Below, in pieces: positions 1 to 9,373 of a stretch of DNA of 64,000 nucleotides. Both the position numbers and the translations under genes were made by a program. The notes under the pieces were generated by a model. That model worked only from the letters and a program-made list of their open reading frames with translations, was not told the origin of the DNA and did not search any database. The number at the start of each line of letters is the position of its first letter. Positions within the stretch are counted from its first letter, which is position 1. The DNA is from Vibrio fortis (GTDB taxonomy: Bacteria; Pseudomonadota; Gammaproteobacteria; Enterobacterales; Vibrionaceae): the NCBI RefSeq assembly GCF_000695685.1, contig NZ_JFFR01000028.1, positions 186,001 through 250,000 of the forward strand, in the 5' to 3' direction.

Positions 1-46
1 TATTTTTAATGTGTTAGCTAGAACTTAAAGACCTATGGCAAAAGAG

Positions 47-1804
47 CTAGTAGACATCACGTACGTAGCGTTTCTGTTTTTTGAGCTGATTGACGTACGC
101 TTTAGCACCATCGTCATCGAGACCACCATGCTCAGCAACAATCTCATGCAGTGCTTTATCGACGTCTTTCGCCATGTAGTAGGCGTCGCCACAGACAAAG
201 AAGTACCCGCCACGCTCTAGCCAAGCAAATAGCTCAGCGCCGCTGTCGCGCATCTTATCTTGTACATACACCTTCTGTTCTTGGTCACGTGAGAACGCGA
301 GATCAAGTCGAGTCAGTACCTCTTTTTGCTGTAAAGCTTCGATCTCTTCTTGGTAGATATAATCGGTAGCGCTATTGCGGTCACCAAAGATCAACCAGTT
401 GTCACCAGGAGACGCTTGCACCTCACGCTCTTCAAGGAAGGCGCGGAATGGCGCGATACCTGTCCCTGGACCTACCATGATCATTGGCGCTTTATCATCT
501 TCAGGAACTGCAAAGTTTTTGTTGGGTGCAAAGTAGCAAGGGACTTTCTTACCCTCTTCAACGAGGTCTGCAAGCCATGTAGAACAAGTACCGTTGTAGT
601 CTCTTTCACCATTGTTGTAACGCACGCTGCCAATGGTGAGGTGAACTTCATCGTTATGTTTGTTTAAGCTTGATGAGATCGAGTAAGCGCGTGGTGCAAT
701 TGGTCTTAGCAAAGATAAAATTTCAGCCAGTGACAACGACACTGTTGGGTAAGCTTTTACAAGATCGAGGATATCTTTACCCCATAGGAAGTCGTTCAGT
801 GCACTGGTATCGTCACTGCCTAGCATCTGGATCACTCGGTGATCGCTGGCTGCTTCTGCAAGAGCTTTGACTAGCTCTTTTGATGGCGTTCGGATATCTA
901 GGTAACTGGTGAACAGCTCACGCAAGCTGTGGTTTTCGCCATTCCATGATGGCTTCTCATCACCGCTGAACTGGAAGTGATCGAGTAGCGCGCTCACTAG
1001 CTCAGGTTGGTTCTCTGGGATCACATTAAGAGCATCACCCGGTTTGTAGAACTCGCCCGAGCCTTCTAGTGAAAGCTCATAGTGTACGATCTCTTTGCTT
1101 GAGCCTTGTTTGGTCAGTACACGCTTATGTTTAAGTGTTGCTTGCAGAGGGTTCTTACGACCGTACTTGGATTTTTGCTTTGCTGCCGGTGATGAGCCAG
1201 ATACCGCTTCGCTATCTGCACCCTGTGCTGCGATAGCTGGTAGGGTAGCGATCATCCACTCTTCTGCAGGTTGTTCAAAGTCGATGTCACAGTCGACACG
1301 GTCAGTCACGCGAGTTGCCCCAAGCTCAACCAATCGCTCATCCCACTCTTTACCTGCCAAACAGAAATCGTCATAGCTGGTGTCACCCAGAGCCAGAACC
1401 GAGAAGTAGGTGTTGCTAAGTTGAGGTGCATTGTCACTGCTCATGGTTTCCCACAGTGTCTCTGCATTATCTGGGTGTTCACCCTCACCGTAGGTACTGG
1501 TGACAATCAGAATACGCGATGACTTAACAAAGACTTGCGCGTCAACGTCATCCATATCTTGAACGGTGGCAGTTAAGCCGTACTCTTTGGCCTTCTCTGC
1601 AGTGTCATAGGCAACGCTCTCTGCGTTACCAGTTTGTGAACCATAGAGGATGGTTAGCCCTTTTACTTGAGGCTTAGACTCCGCATGTACAACGGACTCT
1701 TCCTTAACCAAAAGGCGTGAATGAAGGCCTGAAAAGAAGCCCGCCAACCAAGTTTTTTGGTCTTCATTAAATGGTATATCTTGTGGCAAATGAGGTACTT
1801 TCAT
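47..1804 (-). CDS. CysJ-like NADPH diflavin reductase (sulfite reductase flavoprotein alpha family)
   Basis: A 585-residue protein built like CysJ. A flavodoxin-like FMN domain (about 50-195) has GSQTGNAE, STYGEGEHPDNA and LALGDTSYDDF. A FAD domain (about 215-430) has RAYSISSS, and an NADPH domain (about 440-585) has GPGTGIAPFRAF and ends in RDVY, as CysJ does. Family role: move electrons from NADPH through FAD and FMN to a redox partner, usually the sulfite reductase hemoprotein CysI; related proteins serve assimilatory nitrate reductases. No cysI or nitrate reductase gene is visible; the upstream neighbour on the same strand, 137 bp away with no clear terminator between, is a large GltB-like protein. 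AGGAAG sits just before the ATG and supports this start. Electron-transfer function is well supported; the partner is unknown, and the downstream side lies outside the window. Confidence 0.85.
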   Translation of the reverse strand: MKVPHLPQDIPFNEDQKTWLAGFFSGLHSRLLVKEESVVHAESKPQVKGLTILYGSQTGNAESVAYDTAEKAKEYGLTATVQDMDDVDAQVFVKSSRILIVTSTYGEGEHPDNAETLWETMSSDNAPQLSNTYFSVLALGDTSYDDFCLAGKEWDERLVELGATRVTDRVDCDIDFEQPAEEWMIATLPAIAAQGADSEAVSGSSPAAKQKSKYGRKNPLQATLKHKRVLTKQGSSKEIVHYELSLEGSGEFYKPGDALNVIPENQPELVSALLDHFQFSGDEKPSWNGENHSLRELFTSYLDIRTPSKELVKALAEAASDHRVIQMLGSDDTSALNDFLWGKDILDLVKAYPTVSLSLAEILSLLRPIAPRAYSISSSLNKHNDEVHLTIGSVRYNNGERDYNGTCSTWLADLVEEGKKVPCYFAPNKNFAVPEDDKAPMIMVGPGTGIAPFRAFLEEREVQASPGDNWLIFGDRNSATDYIYQEEIEALQQKEVLTRLDLAFSRDQEQKVYVQDKMRDSGAELFAWLERGGYFFVCGDAYYMAKDVDKALHEIVAEHGGLDDDGAKAYVNQLKKQKRYVRDVY

Positions 1805-1941
1805 TTTTCTTCCTATTTAATACTTTGCCTGTCCTTAGGCGATAATACTCGTCATATTTGAATCTACAGCGTTGTTAACTACTCATGTTCACCCTAATCA
1901 CATAACAAAACTATGCTCATAGGGCTGAACGTGCTTGTTGC

Positions 1942-4900
1942 CTAGCTGTAGACCCAATTATTTTGAGTATGGGCTTCTTGTTCTGCTTGTTCGATCTGCT
2001 CGCGGATCACATCGGCAAAGGTGTAGCAGTAAAGCGTTGCTAGGCGCTGATTGATTGGCTCAATCGCTTTCATCTCTTTGCTGATATCTTGCTCTCTTGC
2101 CATGATCCACACAGTTGTGCCGCGGCTGTGGGTATCCCACACATCGCGTCTCTCGAGTGAAGCCTTGTAATCTTGAATGCGCTTATTCGCGAGCAATACT
2201 GAGAGTTCATCATCGCTGTAATTTGAGACCGCTTCCTTAACGTCTTTAAGCAGTTGGTCGTAGAGCTTTTTATCTTTCAGCTCAAACATACGTTGAATCA
2301 CTTGAGCATCAGTGGCGCTGTTTTTAGCGAGTTGGTGAGCTCGATGCAGCACGCCACTGTGGGTTAAAAGATCACAGATGAGCGGTGTATCCATATCGCC
2401 ATATTGTGGGCTCAATCCATTAGACAGAGCTTTTTGATCACGGTAGGCAAAATGCACCGCTTCGATCAGGTTATTGGCTTGGCCTTGGATGAGTTCTTCC
2501 AGCATCTGCTTACGTGTGTGAGAGGTCAGAATACTCTCTGGATGTTGGCTGTGTAGCAGAGCAAATGGAACTACAAGCGTGAACAAGGTGCGACTGGTCG
2601 GCCAATCTTTGAGAATACGCTGCGCCTTGAGTGAACCAGTAAAGCGAACGTGCTGTTCTAGGTGCCACTTAAGTGCTTCTTCGTATCCCGGGTTTTGTTC
2701 AATCAATGGCACGGTGAGTACCGAGTCGGCGCTGCAGCTATTTACGAATTGACCGTCGATGTCGTACTGGTAAGCAATACCACCAGACATACCGTTGCCG
2801 AAGCCTTTACCAAAGCCTCCAAGGTTGATCACAGAGCCGTTAGTCATGTATTCACAACAAAAGTCACCAACCCCCTCGACGACTGCAACAGCACCAGAGT
2901 TACGTACTGCAAAACGGTCGCCCGCTTCACCTTGAACAAAGGTTTGGCCGCCAGTTGCGCCAAACAGTGCAAAGTTGCCGATAAGGACGTTGTTGCCCGC
3001 TTTCAGTTTACGTTGGCTTGGTGAACGAACCACAATGTGACCGCCACTTGAGCCTTTACCGACACCGTCGTTACAGGTACCAGTGTGCTCCATAACCAGA
3101 CCGCTGTTGTTAAATGCAGCGTAACTTTGACCGGCACTGCCGTGGCTTTTGACCACGATAGACTCGGCATCAAAGAAGCGACGACCATTGGACGCTGTGA
3201 GTGTTGCTGGGTGTAGTTGCGCCTTGCTTTGGTAGTTCAGGGCACGCTCGATATCGATTGAGAGTTGACCACCTGTTGATTTGTTGCGGTTATTGAGCTT
3301 ACCCGCATCCAGAACAATGTTGCGCTCTTCTTGTTCAAAGTAGTCCGCGAGTAACTGTTCAATAAGGTTGTCATCTGGCGTGAAGTCAGCTTCTAGATAA
3401 ACGGGTTTCGCAACCTTAACAAGGTCGACTTCGCGCAGTAGACCGGTGACATTGAGCTTACCAACAATGCTGTGGTGGTTAGCAAGGTGAAGCAGCTCAC
3501 TCTTACCACGGATCTCTTGCAAGCTGCTGTAGCCGAGGCGAGCCAAGATCTCACGAACCTCGTGGGCAACGTTTAGGAAGTATTGAGCAAGGGCTCGTGG
3601 ATCGCCTTGGTACAACTCTGGGTTGGTCGTCAGGCCGGCTGGACATTTCACATTACAGTTCTTAGCCATGACACACTTGAGCATCATCAGTGCTGTGGTA
3701 CCGAACTCGAACGAGTCACCACCCATGATGGCAGACTTAATCACGTCGATGCCGGTTTGGTGTGCATTTGAACAACGCAGTGTGACCTTATCGCGCAGGC
3801 CATTTTCACTTAGAGCCTGATGCACCTCGGCGATACCGATTTCTGCAGCTCGGCCAGTATTCTTCAAACTGGTTACGGCTGCAGCACCTGTACCACCTGT
3901 GTTACCTGCCACGTTGATGATGTCTGCGCCAGCTTTGGCGACACCAACGGCGATGGTACCTATACCTTCAGACGATACGAGCTTAACGATCACGCGTACA
4001 CGTGCAGCTTTAGCGTCATGGATCAGCTGACCCAAATCCTCTATCGAGTAGGTATCGTGGTGGGGCGGTGGGCTGACAAGTTCCACACCCGGAGTACCAC
4101 CACGGGCAGCGGCAATTTCTACCGTTACTTTTGGTGATGGCAGCTGACCACCTTCACCTGGTTTTGCCCCTTGTGCGATCTTGATTTCGATCTCTTCAAG
4201 CTGCGGGTCTGCAAGGTAGCCGACCCAAACACCAAAACGACCTGAAGCAAACTGTTTAATTTTGCTCGATTTGATGGAGTTAAAGCGAGAAGAGTGTTCA
4301 CCGCCTTCGCCCGAGTTACTCATCGCACCAGCGATGTTAGTGCCTTGCGCTACGGCTTGGTGAGCGTTGGCATTGAGGGCACCGTGACTCATTGCGCCAG
4401 AAGCAAAGGCTGGCGTAATAAGGTGAGCGGGTTCGACTTGCTCAAGGGCAATCGGCTGCTTTGTCGTCTTAACGCGAGATAAGAAGGATTCAAGAACGGG
4501 CTTAGCAGTGAGCTCAATGGTTTCATCGACGACTGCGACATGTTCAATCTTTTCTGACCAAGTGGTCTCAATCGCAATTCGTAGTGAGTTAACCAGCTCG
4601 CGGTTGTTGAGTGTCAGAATGAAGTGGTTCGCGACATCTGAAGAAGCTTGCACCTCTAGCCCTGACCACAAGTAGTTTACGTTGCCTTCAAAATGGAAGC
4701 GGTCGAGCAGGTGAGAGAACTCATCCGCACTTTGCGCCTGATTGAAGTTCAGAGGCAGCAGCAAGATATCACGCAGTGTTGCAGGGCGAGTTTCACGTTC
4801 ACGATACAAGTTATCAGCAAAGGCGCGATAAGCGGGTGTTACTTGGAACTTATCGATCTCTTCAGGGCTGAGTTTCTCATAACCTGTCTGCTTGTACGCA

Positions 4901-7392
4901 ACGTCTTCGCTAGTGGCGACGGTGGATTCAAGCGCTTGTTCAGCAACTGGATCAACGTAGCGCACCTCTTCCTGCGTCATGTTGATGTATTCACGAACCG
5001 CGGTATTACCGAAGCTGTGGCCCGCGCCATCTTGACGTTCTTTAAACAGACCTAGTAACGGGATCTGATTTTCTTCGTTGATCGCTAGGGCTTTAAAGTG
5101 CCACTTTGCAGAGCTCCACGCGAGATCATCAAATTGTGCACCGCCAACTGGCGAGCTGATATTCGGGAAGAAACTATTGAGTTGTTCTGAATCGGTATCA
5201 AGGAAGTTAGACTCGAAGAACTCACCACCGATATAACTCTCTACCGTACAAAGGCCAAATTTACCCATGGTCTTCATCAGCGATTTTTCGCAGGCTTTTT
5301 GGAAGTTCTTTAAGCCTTGCTCAATCGATTGGTTGTTACACAGCGTTTTGGCGCGGTGGTAGACAGAGATAGGGCAGACGGCTGAGATACCAAAACCTAA
5401 TAGGCAGGCGATGTCATGGCTACTTGCTGCCTGACCCGTTTGATAAATCACGCTGGCATCGAAACGCAGACCGCGTTTAATAAGTCTTTGGTTGACGGCT
5501 GTGGCAACAAGAATCGCGGGTAGTGCAGCCTTACCATTGCCAATCTGTTTATCGCTCAGCACTACAATATTGGTGCCATTCTCAACCGAAGCCTGAATCT
5601 GGTCACAGAGTTCAGTAAGTGCTTCAGCAACGCGCGCGGAATTATCTTCCCTGCTATTTAATGTTGGATTGAAAAGGGCATCAAATGTTTCAACTTTGAT
5701 TCGATCTTGCGAGAAAATCTGTTCAAGTTGTTGAGGTTGTAGAATTGGCGAGTTGAGAACCAGTTGTACGGTTTCGCTTGGGCTGAAATTAGGCTTCGCA
5801 CCAAGAGCGACACGCAGCGTCATACCATCCGATTCGCGTAAAGAGTCGAGAGGCGGGTTGGTGACCTGTGCAAAACGTTGGCTGAAGTACTTGGACATGC
5901 CACCTTCTTCATCGGTCAGCACGTTTGGTGCTAAGCCAAAGCCCATCGCAGTGATCTTCTCAGCACCGTGCTCGATCATAGGATCGAGGAAGAATTTAAA
6001 GCTCTCTTGGTTCAGAGAGTAGGCCACATGACGGCTGTAGGCGCTGAAGTTTTCGTTCTCAGTCACGCTATCTAAAGATGCCGTCTCAAGGTCGCCAAGA
6101 GTAATACGAGCTGACTCAAGTAGAGCGCCATAGTTACGCTCTTTAGCCAGAGTTTCGAGGATCTCGTTGGTCTCGTAGCTACGACCTGTCGCGTGATCGA
6201 AGTAGATCATGCCACCGGCTTGAATTCGTCCAAAGCGCACAATCTCTTCTGCAGGAAAGTCGATCTGGCCGGCTTCACTCATCACTGCAAGGTAGCGGTC
6301 TGTTTCAACACTACGCAGTGGACGCAGGCCTAGTCGGTCTAATCGAGCTCCGACTTTTTGGCCATCGGAGAAAATGAGAGCTGCTGGACCATCGTTTTTC
6401 TCTTCAGAAAGACTGAAGTACTCAAGCATCGCTTTCACTTCAGGAGAGAGACGCTCATCGTTTTCCCATGCTGGTGGCATCATCGCCAATACAGCGGTAA
6501 CAATGTCTAGCTCATCTTCAACCACGCGGCGCGCCAGTGTTTGGTCGAGTCGAGCTGAGTCTGACTGACCTTTTGGAAAGATCACTCGCTTCTGTTGTTG
6601 ACGTGCAATGGCATCTTCACTGAGTCGGTTTTTCTTGTCCGTGTTCAATTCACCGTTGTGCGCCATACGACGGAAAGGCTGAGCCATCATGGTAGCTGGC
6701 GCAGTGTTGGTTGAAAAACGTGTGTGGAAGAATAGGGTCGTGATGTGGTGCTCAGGGTGGCTGAGGTCACTAAAATAGGGTACGACTTCCCACGAGTTTA
6801 GACGTCCTTTGTAAACCTGAGTTTTTGAACTCATTGACAGTGGATAGAAACCAGATAGAGCATCATCGGTGAAGCCTACAGATTCAATTTCACCCAACGC
6901 TAGGTTGATCTGATGTTCGAAAAGATCTGCGTTGCGAGACAAGTCACCATTTAAAAATACCACTTGCTGGATCGATTGCTGAACTTGGCGTGACGCATCG
7001 TTAACCGCTGATGGGTCGATAGGGACCTCTCGCCATAGCGCAATATCCAGTTGATACTTAGATAGATTTTCTTCTATGAGTTGTTTTGCTTGAGCATGGT
7101 GTTCACGATTGAAAGGAAAGAAGAAGTTCGCAACACCAAAGTCGCCAGACTCAAGGTTTGAGGACTTGAGTAGATGGCGATAAAAGTTAATCGACAGGTC
7201 AATGTTGACCCCAGCGCCATCACCAATACCTTCTGCATTCATACCTCCACGATGTGGAATAGTACACAGAGCTTGGTGGGCCAGAGACAGCAGTTGATGG
7301 GTTTGTTCACCAGTTTTATCGGTGATGAAGCCCACCCCACAGCTGGAGTGTTCATGCTCGCGGTCATAAAGCGAGCGATATTCCTGATTCAT
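1942..7392 (-). CDS. Large GltB-like glutamate synthase, extended form, no paired small subunit
   Basis: Reads as a glutamate synthase alpha subunit: an N-terminal class II glutamine amidotransferase starting at a nucleophile Cys (SSCGVGF), a central domain, an FMN (beta/alpha)8 domain with SNSGEGGE and KPGEGGQLP, and a GXGXG helix domain (GSAGQSYAAF onward). I place the start at the ATG at 7392, 17 codons inside the open frame, because AAGGAA lies 8 bases before it and none precedes the upstream ATG; the Cys is then residue 18. At 1816 residues it is about 300 longer than the GltB beside it: roughly 110 extra residues between the amidotransferase Cys and the Fe-S cysteines, and about 195 more at the C-terminus, where I recognise no domain. 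The cluster motif is C-x5-C-x3-C, one residue shorter than the usual C-x5-C-x4-C. No gltD follows; a CysJ-like reductase does. Probably glutamine-dependent glutamate synthesis, but the electron donor and true substrate are open. Confidence 0.8.
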   Translation of the reverse strand: MNQEYRSLYDREHEHSSCGVGFITDKTGEQTHQLLSLAHQALCTIPHRGGMNAEGIGDGAGVNIDLSINFYRHLLKSSNLESGDFGVANFFFPFNREHHAQAKQLIEENLSKYQLDIALWREVPIDPSAVNDASRQVQQSIQQVVFLNGDLSRNADLFEHQINLALGEIESVGFTDDALSGFYPLSMSSKTQVYKGRLNSWEVVPYFSDLSHPEHHITTLFFHTRFSTNTAPATMMAQPFRRMAHNGELNTDKKNRLSEDAIARQQQKRVIFPKGQSDSARLDQTLARRVVEDELDIVTAVLAMMPPAWENDERLSPEVKAMLEYFSLSEEKNDGPAALIFSDGQKVGARLDRLGLRPLRSVETDRYLAVMSEAGQIDFPAEEIVRFGRIQAGGMIYFDHATGRSYETNEILETLAKERNYGALLESARITLGDLETASLDSVTENENFSAYSRHVAYSLNQESFKFFLDPMIEHGAEKITAMGFGLAPNVLTDEEGGMSKYFSQRFAQVTNPPLDSLRESDGMTLRVALGAKPNFSPSETVQLVLNSPILQPQQLEQIFSQDRIKVETFDALFNPTLNSREDNSARVAEALTELCDQIQASVENGTNIVVLSDKQIGNGKAALPAILVATAVNQRLIKRGLRFDASVIYQTGQAASSHDIACLLGFGISAVCPISVYHRAKTLCNNQSIEQGLKNFQKACEKSLMKTMGKFGLCTVESYIGGEFFESNFLDTDSEQLNSFFPNISSPVGGAQFDDLAWSSAKWHFKALAINEENQIPLLGLFKERQDGAGHSFGNTAVREYINMTQEEVRYVDPVAEQALESTVATSEDVAYKQTGYEKLSPEEIDKFQVTPAYRAFADNLYRERETRPATLRDILLLPLNFNQAQSADEFSHLLDRFHFEGNVNYLWSGLEVQASSDVANHFILTLNNRELVNSLRIAIETTWSEKIEHVAVVDETIELTAKPVLESFLSRVKTTKQPIALEQVEPAHLITPAFASGAMSHGALNANAHQAVAQGTNIAGAMSNSGEGGEHSSRFNSIKSSKIKQFASGRFGVWVGYLADPQLEEIEIKIAQGAKPGEGGQLPSPKVTVEIAAARGGTPGVELVSPPPHHDTYSIEDLGQLIHDAKAARVRVIVKLVSSEGIGTIAVGVAKAGADIINVAGNTGGTGAAAVTSLKNTGRAAEIGIAEVHQALSENGLRDKVTLRCSNAHQTGIDVIKSAIMGGDSFEFGTTALMMLKCVMAKNCNVKCPAGLTTNPELYQGDPRALAQYFLNVAHEVREILARLGYSSLQEIRGKSELLHLANHHSIVGKLNVTGLLREVDLVKVAKPVYLEADFTPDDNLIEQLLADYFEQEERNIVLDAGKLNNRNKSTGGQLSIDIERALNYQSKAQLHPATLTASNGRRFFDAESIVVKSHGSAGQSYAAFNNSGLVMEHTGTCNDGVGKGSSGGHIVVRSPSQRKLKAGNNVLIGNFALFGATGGQTFVQGEAGDRFAVRNSGAVAVVEGVGDFCCEYMTNGSVINLGGFGKGFGNGMSGGIAYQYDIDGQFVNSCSADSVLTVPLIEQNPGYEEALKWHLEQHVRFTGSLKAQRILKDWPTSRTLFTLVVPFALLHSQHPESILTSHTRKQMLEELIQGQANNLIEAVHFAYRDQKALSNGLSPQYGDMDTPLICDLLTHSGVLHRAHQLAKNSATDAQVIQRMFELKDKKLYDQLLKDVKEAVSNYSDDELSVLLANKRIQDYKASLERRDVWDTHSRGTTVWIMAREQDISKEMKAIEPINQRLATLYCYTFADVIREQIEQAEQEAHTQNNWVYS

Positions 7393-7845
7393 TCGATCAT
7401 TTCCTTGATTGCTTGCAGTTGAGACTGCGGGTTCCTTTGGCATGTATCACTACAGTGCCGAAGCCTCAGCTTATATCCCAATCGTGAGTGAAGCCTTTCA
7501 CAACATTGAATGGGGAAACCAACTAGACTGCTCCTGCAGAAAATGTTGGTTTTCTTATTTGAACGATTCTTGTTCTTTTAAAGCGATCTCCATACTTATC
7601 ATGTTAAAAAATTGATAGCAAGTAGTTGGTTTTCTAGCTAGGGGGATTTTGAATAGTTAATTAATCTGTAAATGCGCGCTAAAAATGACCAAGTTGTGAT
7701 TTTTTCTATTGTTTTGTCGTGTTTTCTAGACTTATTAACCCAGTTGATAATGATTATTAATCATTGTTGTTACATGTCATTTTTTCGTCTTAATTCATAA
7801 AAAATGGATAAATAGATAAATAACAAGCGTACTGTATTGCAGAAA
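7393..7845. promoter_or_regulatory. Noncoding region between gltD end and the large GltB-like gene
   Basis: About 450 AT-rich bases that must hold the promoter of the minus-strand GltB-like gene. An inverted repeat (AAACCAAC at 7516-7523 with GTTGGTTT at 7545-7552) could form a leader hairpin on the minus transcript, but no T-run follows it on that strand. I found no convincing sigma-54 promoter and no riboswitch I recognise. Confidence 0.4.
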
Positions 7846-7873
7846 CAAAAAAGGCCAACACAGAGTGTTGGCC
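7846..7873 (-). terminator. Rho-independent terminator of gltBD
   Basis: A nine-pair stem, GGCCAACAC with GTGTTGGCC around a three-base loop, is followed on the minus strand by six T. It lies about 30 bases after the gltD stop, so it ends the gltBD transcript and separates it from the GltB-like gene. Confidence 0.9.
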
Positions 7874-7903
7874 AAAAGTTTGGAAGGAATTGTTATTAAA
7901 ATT

Positions 7904-9373
7904 CTATGCAGAAAGCATCAAAGAGTCTGCTTTCGCTTCTAGGTTTGAGTTGCCCATTAGGAAGTCATCGATAGCAATAGCACATTCACGACCTTCGTTG
8001 ATACAACGTACAACCAGAGATTGACCCGTACGCATATCACCCGCTGCAAACACACCTTTTTGGTTGGTTGCGAAGCCGTCAGTTGCTACGTTGCCGCGAT
8101 CATCCAGTTTGATGTCCAATTGAGCAAGTACACCTGTTGGTTCTGGGTGTAGGAAGCCCATTGCTAGGAATGCCATGTCACATGGAATAACACGCTCTGA
8201 GTTTGCTACTTCTTCAAACCCTGGGCGCTCACCAGGCTTAGCATCTTGCCAAACGATATCTGCGATACGTAGACCAGTGACTTCGCCTTTATCGTTACCG
8301 ATAAACTCTTTAGTCAGAATGTTCCAGTGACGCTCACAACCTTCTTCGTGAGAAGTGGTTGTTTTCATGATCATTGGATACTGAGGCCAAGGCATGTTTG
8401 CAGGACGCTTCTCTGGTGGGATCGGCATGATCTCAACCTGAGTAACGCTTGCTGCTTTATGACGGTTAGACGTACCCACACAGTCGGAGCCCGTATCACC
8501 ACCACCGATTACTACAACATGCTTGTCTTTCGCGTGAATCTCTTCACCTTTAAGATCCATGTCATTTGCACGGCGGTTGTTTTGACCAAGGAATTCCATT
8601 GCGAAGTGAACGCCTTTTAGTTCACGACCTGGAACAGGAAGGTCACGTGGAACCGTTGAGCCACCTGTTAGCAGTACCACATCGAACTCTTGACGAAGCT
8701 GTTGTGCATTCACATCAACACCGATGTGCTGGTTTACTTTGAACTCAACACCCGCTTCAGCCATCAAGTTGATCTTACGATCAATCACGTCCATACCCAG
8801 TTTGAAGTCTGGGATACCGAAGCGTAGTAGGCCGCCAACTTTCTCATCACGCTCAAATACTGTCACTGAGTGACCCGCACTGTTTAGCTGCTCAGCTGCT
8901 GCAAGACCTGCAGGGCCTGAACCGATGATCGCGATCGTTTTACCTGTGCGAGAGCGAGGTGTTTTAGGTTTTGCGTACCCTTCACGGTACGCAGTTTCTA
9001 CAATCGTCTTCTCGATATTACAGATAGTGATTGGGTCTTGGTTGATACCAAGAACACAAGCGCTCTCACAAGGAGAAGGGCACACACGACCTGTGAATTC
9101 AGGGAAGTTGTTGGTAGAGCTTAGAATGTTCCAAGCCTCTTCCCAGCTGTCACGGTAAACCGCGTCGTTAAATTCTGGGATGATGTTACCAATCGGACAA
9201 CCGCTGTGACAGAAAGGGACACCACAGTCCATACAACGAGAAGCTTGAGTATTGATCTTGTCGCCAAATTCTTCGTTAAGTACGAACTCTTTGTTGTCTT
9301 CGATACGAACTGATGGGTCGAGCTTCTTTGGAAGCTCACGACCATGCTCTAAAAATCCAGTAGGCTTACCCAT
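7904..9373 (-). CDS. gltD: Glutamate synthase small subunit (beta)
   Basis: 489 residues. GltD takes electrons from NADPH through FAD and passes them by Fe-S clusters to GltB. The N-terminus carries the cysteine-rich cluster region (CMDCGVPFCHSGCPIGN, then CPSPCESAC). The FAD Rossmann motif is IIGSGPAGLAAAE and the NADPH one is VVIGGGDTGSDC. The C-terminus has the usual AAGDMRTGQSLVV. The start ATG overlaps the gltB stop (TAATG, one shared base), a sign of translational coupling, and a strong terminator follows the gene. Length and motifs match the family throughout. Confidence 0.97.
   Translation of the reverse strand: MGKPTGFLEHGRELPKKLDPSVRIEDNKEFVLNEEFGDKINTQASRCMDCGVPFCHSGCPIGNIIPEFNDAVYRDSWEEAWNILSSTNNFPEFTGRVCPSPCESACVLGINQDPITICNIEKTIVETAYREGYAKPKTPRSRTGKTIAIIGSGPAGLAAAEQLNSAGHSVTVFERDEKVGGLLRFGIPDFKLGMDVIDRKINLMAEAGVEFKVNQHIGVDVNAQQLRQEFDVVLLTGGSTVPRDLPVPGRELKGVHFAMEFLGQNNRRANDMDLKGEEIHAKDKHVVVIGGGDTGSDCVGTSNRHKAASVTQVEIMPIPPEKRPANMPWPQYPMIMKTTTSHEEGCERHWNILTKEFIGNDKGEVTGLRIADIVWQDAKPGERPGFEEVANSERVIPCDMAFLAMGFLHPEPTGVLAQLDIKLDDRGNVATDGFATNQKGVFAAGDMRTGQSLVVRCINEGRECAIAIDDFLMGNSNLEAKADSLMLSA

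Noticed and set aside
4693..5055. 120-residue plus-strand ORF opposite the GltB-like gene
   Set aside because: It is an antisense shadow of a well-conserved coding frame, with no ribosome site or family match; the same holds for the other long antisense frames over gltB, gltD and the CysJ-like gene.
1942..7392. Large GltB-like gene as a fusion or assembly artefact
   Set aside because: It is one continuous frame of even composition, and the domains run in normal GltB order with insertions rather than a joined second gene.
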